A stretch of DNA of 32,143 nt. It comes from JADJPL01 sp964607915. Lineage in GTDB: Bacteria; Bacteroidota; Bacteroidia; Chitinophagales; Saprospiraceae. Each line of letters starts with the position of its first letter. Position 1 is the stretch's first letter. Shown piece after piece: positions 31,673-32,143 of this stretch. A model generated the notes under the pieces. It ran no database searches. It worked only from the letters and a program-made list of their open reading frames with translations, and was not told the DNA's origin. The DNA lies in the NCBI GenBank assembly GCA_964607915.1, contig CAZSMU010000030.1, positions 1-32,143 of the forward strand, in the 5' to 3' direction. The position numbers and the translations under genes are program-made.

Positions 31673-31714
31673 CGTATTTTGCCGGAATTGTAAATTTTTT
31701 ACTAAAGCTACTGG

Positions 31715-32068
31715 ATGAAGCAACTTTTACTCACCTTTTTCTTTGTCCTTTCTCTCATCCAAACCGGAATCAGCCAGTCGGGATATCGCCCCTCATCCTG
31801 GCTCGCCGAGGCGGACTTAGGCAAAGAAAAAACGCTGAAGATCGAAGTGTTTCCCAATCCTGCGACTTCGCACATCAGCCTCACGGAAACGGAAGGCGTT
31901 ATGCGAATCGCTGTGTACAACCTGGTAGGAAACCTAATGCGGGTGTACGACCAGGTGGAAGCAGAGAAACGCTACTATGTCGGCGATCTGCCTGGGGGCA
32001 TGTACCTGGTTCAGATTCTCGGTGATCGGAACAAGATCATTACGACGAAGCGAATCCACAAGGAGTAG
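31715..32068 (+). CDS. Miniature secreted protein ending in a T9SS type A domain
   Basis: This 117-residue protein has a signal peptide (residues 1-20, cut near GISQS), about 20 linker residues, and a type A T9SS sorting domain from about residue 41 (KIEVFPNPATSHISL ... GVMRIAVYNLVGNLM ... LPGGMYLVQILGDRNKIITTKRI). There is almost no passenger between them. Such domains normally direct large cargo to the cell surface and are cleaved by PorU. It could be a decayed cargo gene or a functional small surface protein. A strong terminator follows within 40 bp. Confidence 0.83.
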   Translation: MKQLLLTFFFVLSLIQTGISQSGYRPSSWLAEADLGKEKTLKIEVFPNPATSHISLTETEGVMRIAVYNLVGNLMRVYDQVEAEKRYYVGDLPGGMYLVQILGDRNKIITTKRIHKE

Positions 32069-32103
32069 TTTTTGGGTAACATCCCAAAAACAATGAAAAC
32101 AAA

Positions 32104-32140
32104 TTGGGGCTGCCTTTGCGGGCAGCCCCAATGTTGTTTT
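32104..32140 (+). terminator. Intrinsic terminator after the small T9SS gene
   Basis: TTGGGGCTGCC (32104-32114) and GGCAGCCCCAA (32121-32131) form a perfect 11 bp stem with a 6-base loop, followed by TGTTGTTTT. An A-rich run (AAAACAAA) precedes it, so it could also act on the other strand. Confidence 0.9.
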
Positions 32141-32143
32141 ATT

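Noticed and set aside
1..32143. CRISPR array, prophage or insertion sequence
   Set aside because: No regularly spaced direct repeats, integrase, transposase or phage structural genes were seen. The dispersed repeats are irregularly spaced single units.

Overview
The window is a 32 kb piece of a Bacteroidota chromosome, most likely from the Saprospiria lineage (Lewinella/Saprospira/Haliscomenobacter relatives). The evidence is two proteins with type IX secretion (T9SS) sorting domains plus a small third one, a PorZ-like propeller protein, a DUF4271-hemD pair, BshA of bacillithiol synthesis, MreBCD-PBP2 in the Bacteroidota order, and promoters of the TAnnTTTG type. It is a dense housekeeping region. 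No tRNA, rRNA, insertion sequence, prophage or CRISPR array was seen. The lineage below phylum level is inferred.

Layout. 1-861 (+): 3' part of a sugar phosphate isomerase/epimerase. 869-6830 (-): an apparent operon, read from the right, mreB-mreC-mreD-mrdA-capA-like-folA, which links cell-wall elongation to a CapA-type phosphoesterase and dihydrofolate reductase; rodA is absent. 6924-9065 (-): a non-catalytic M16 peptidase-family subunit and a CvfB-like S1 RNA-binding protein. 9379-14023 (+): dnaN, a small lipoprotein, nadD and a porZ-like gene. 14099-18072 (-): bshA preceded by a 941-residue multidomain T9SS cargo protein. 18305-20367 (+): a MerR/CarH-like regulator that has lost its B12-ligand histidines, then a secreted CotH-like kinase-fold protein. 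20421-24889 (-): a 43-residue membrane protein, a PpiD/SurA-type foldase and a two-component system. 25106-27558 (+): DUF4271, hemD and a CoA-type Nudix hydrolase. 27728-29539 (+): two anchored coiled-coil proteins, the second with an OmpA/MotB domain. 29611-32068 (+): thrS and a miniature T9SS-tailed protein, closed by a strong hairpin.

The most unusual feature lies between the genes. A family of palindromic repeats recurs about six times in near-complete form, with three further fragments. The ends carry the motif AGACTTGTTGC(A/G)AGGGG and its inverse. The inside carries one or two hairpin cores of the type GGG-AAAAAGAG-CTTTTT-CCC. There is a long form of about 160 bp, found in two divergent promoter regions, and a short form of about 70 bp, found at gene ends. 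The short form looks like a deletion between the two cores of the long form. The elements sit flush with genes: they contribute the TAG stop codon of bshA and probably of thrS, and one ends 2 bp from a promoter -7 box. I see no coding capacity in them, so they are best described as a MITE/REP-like family whose mobiliser is not in this window.
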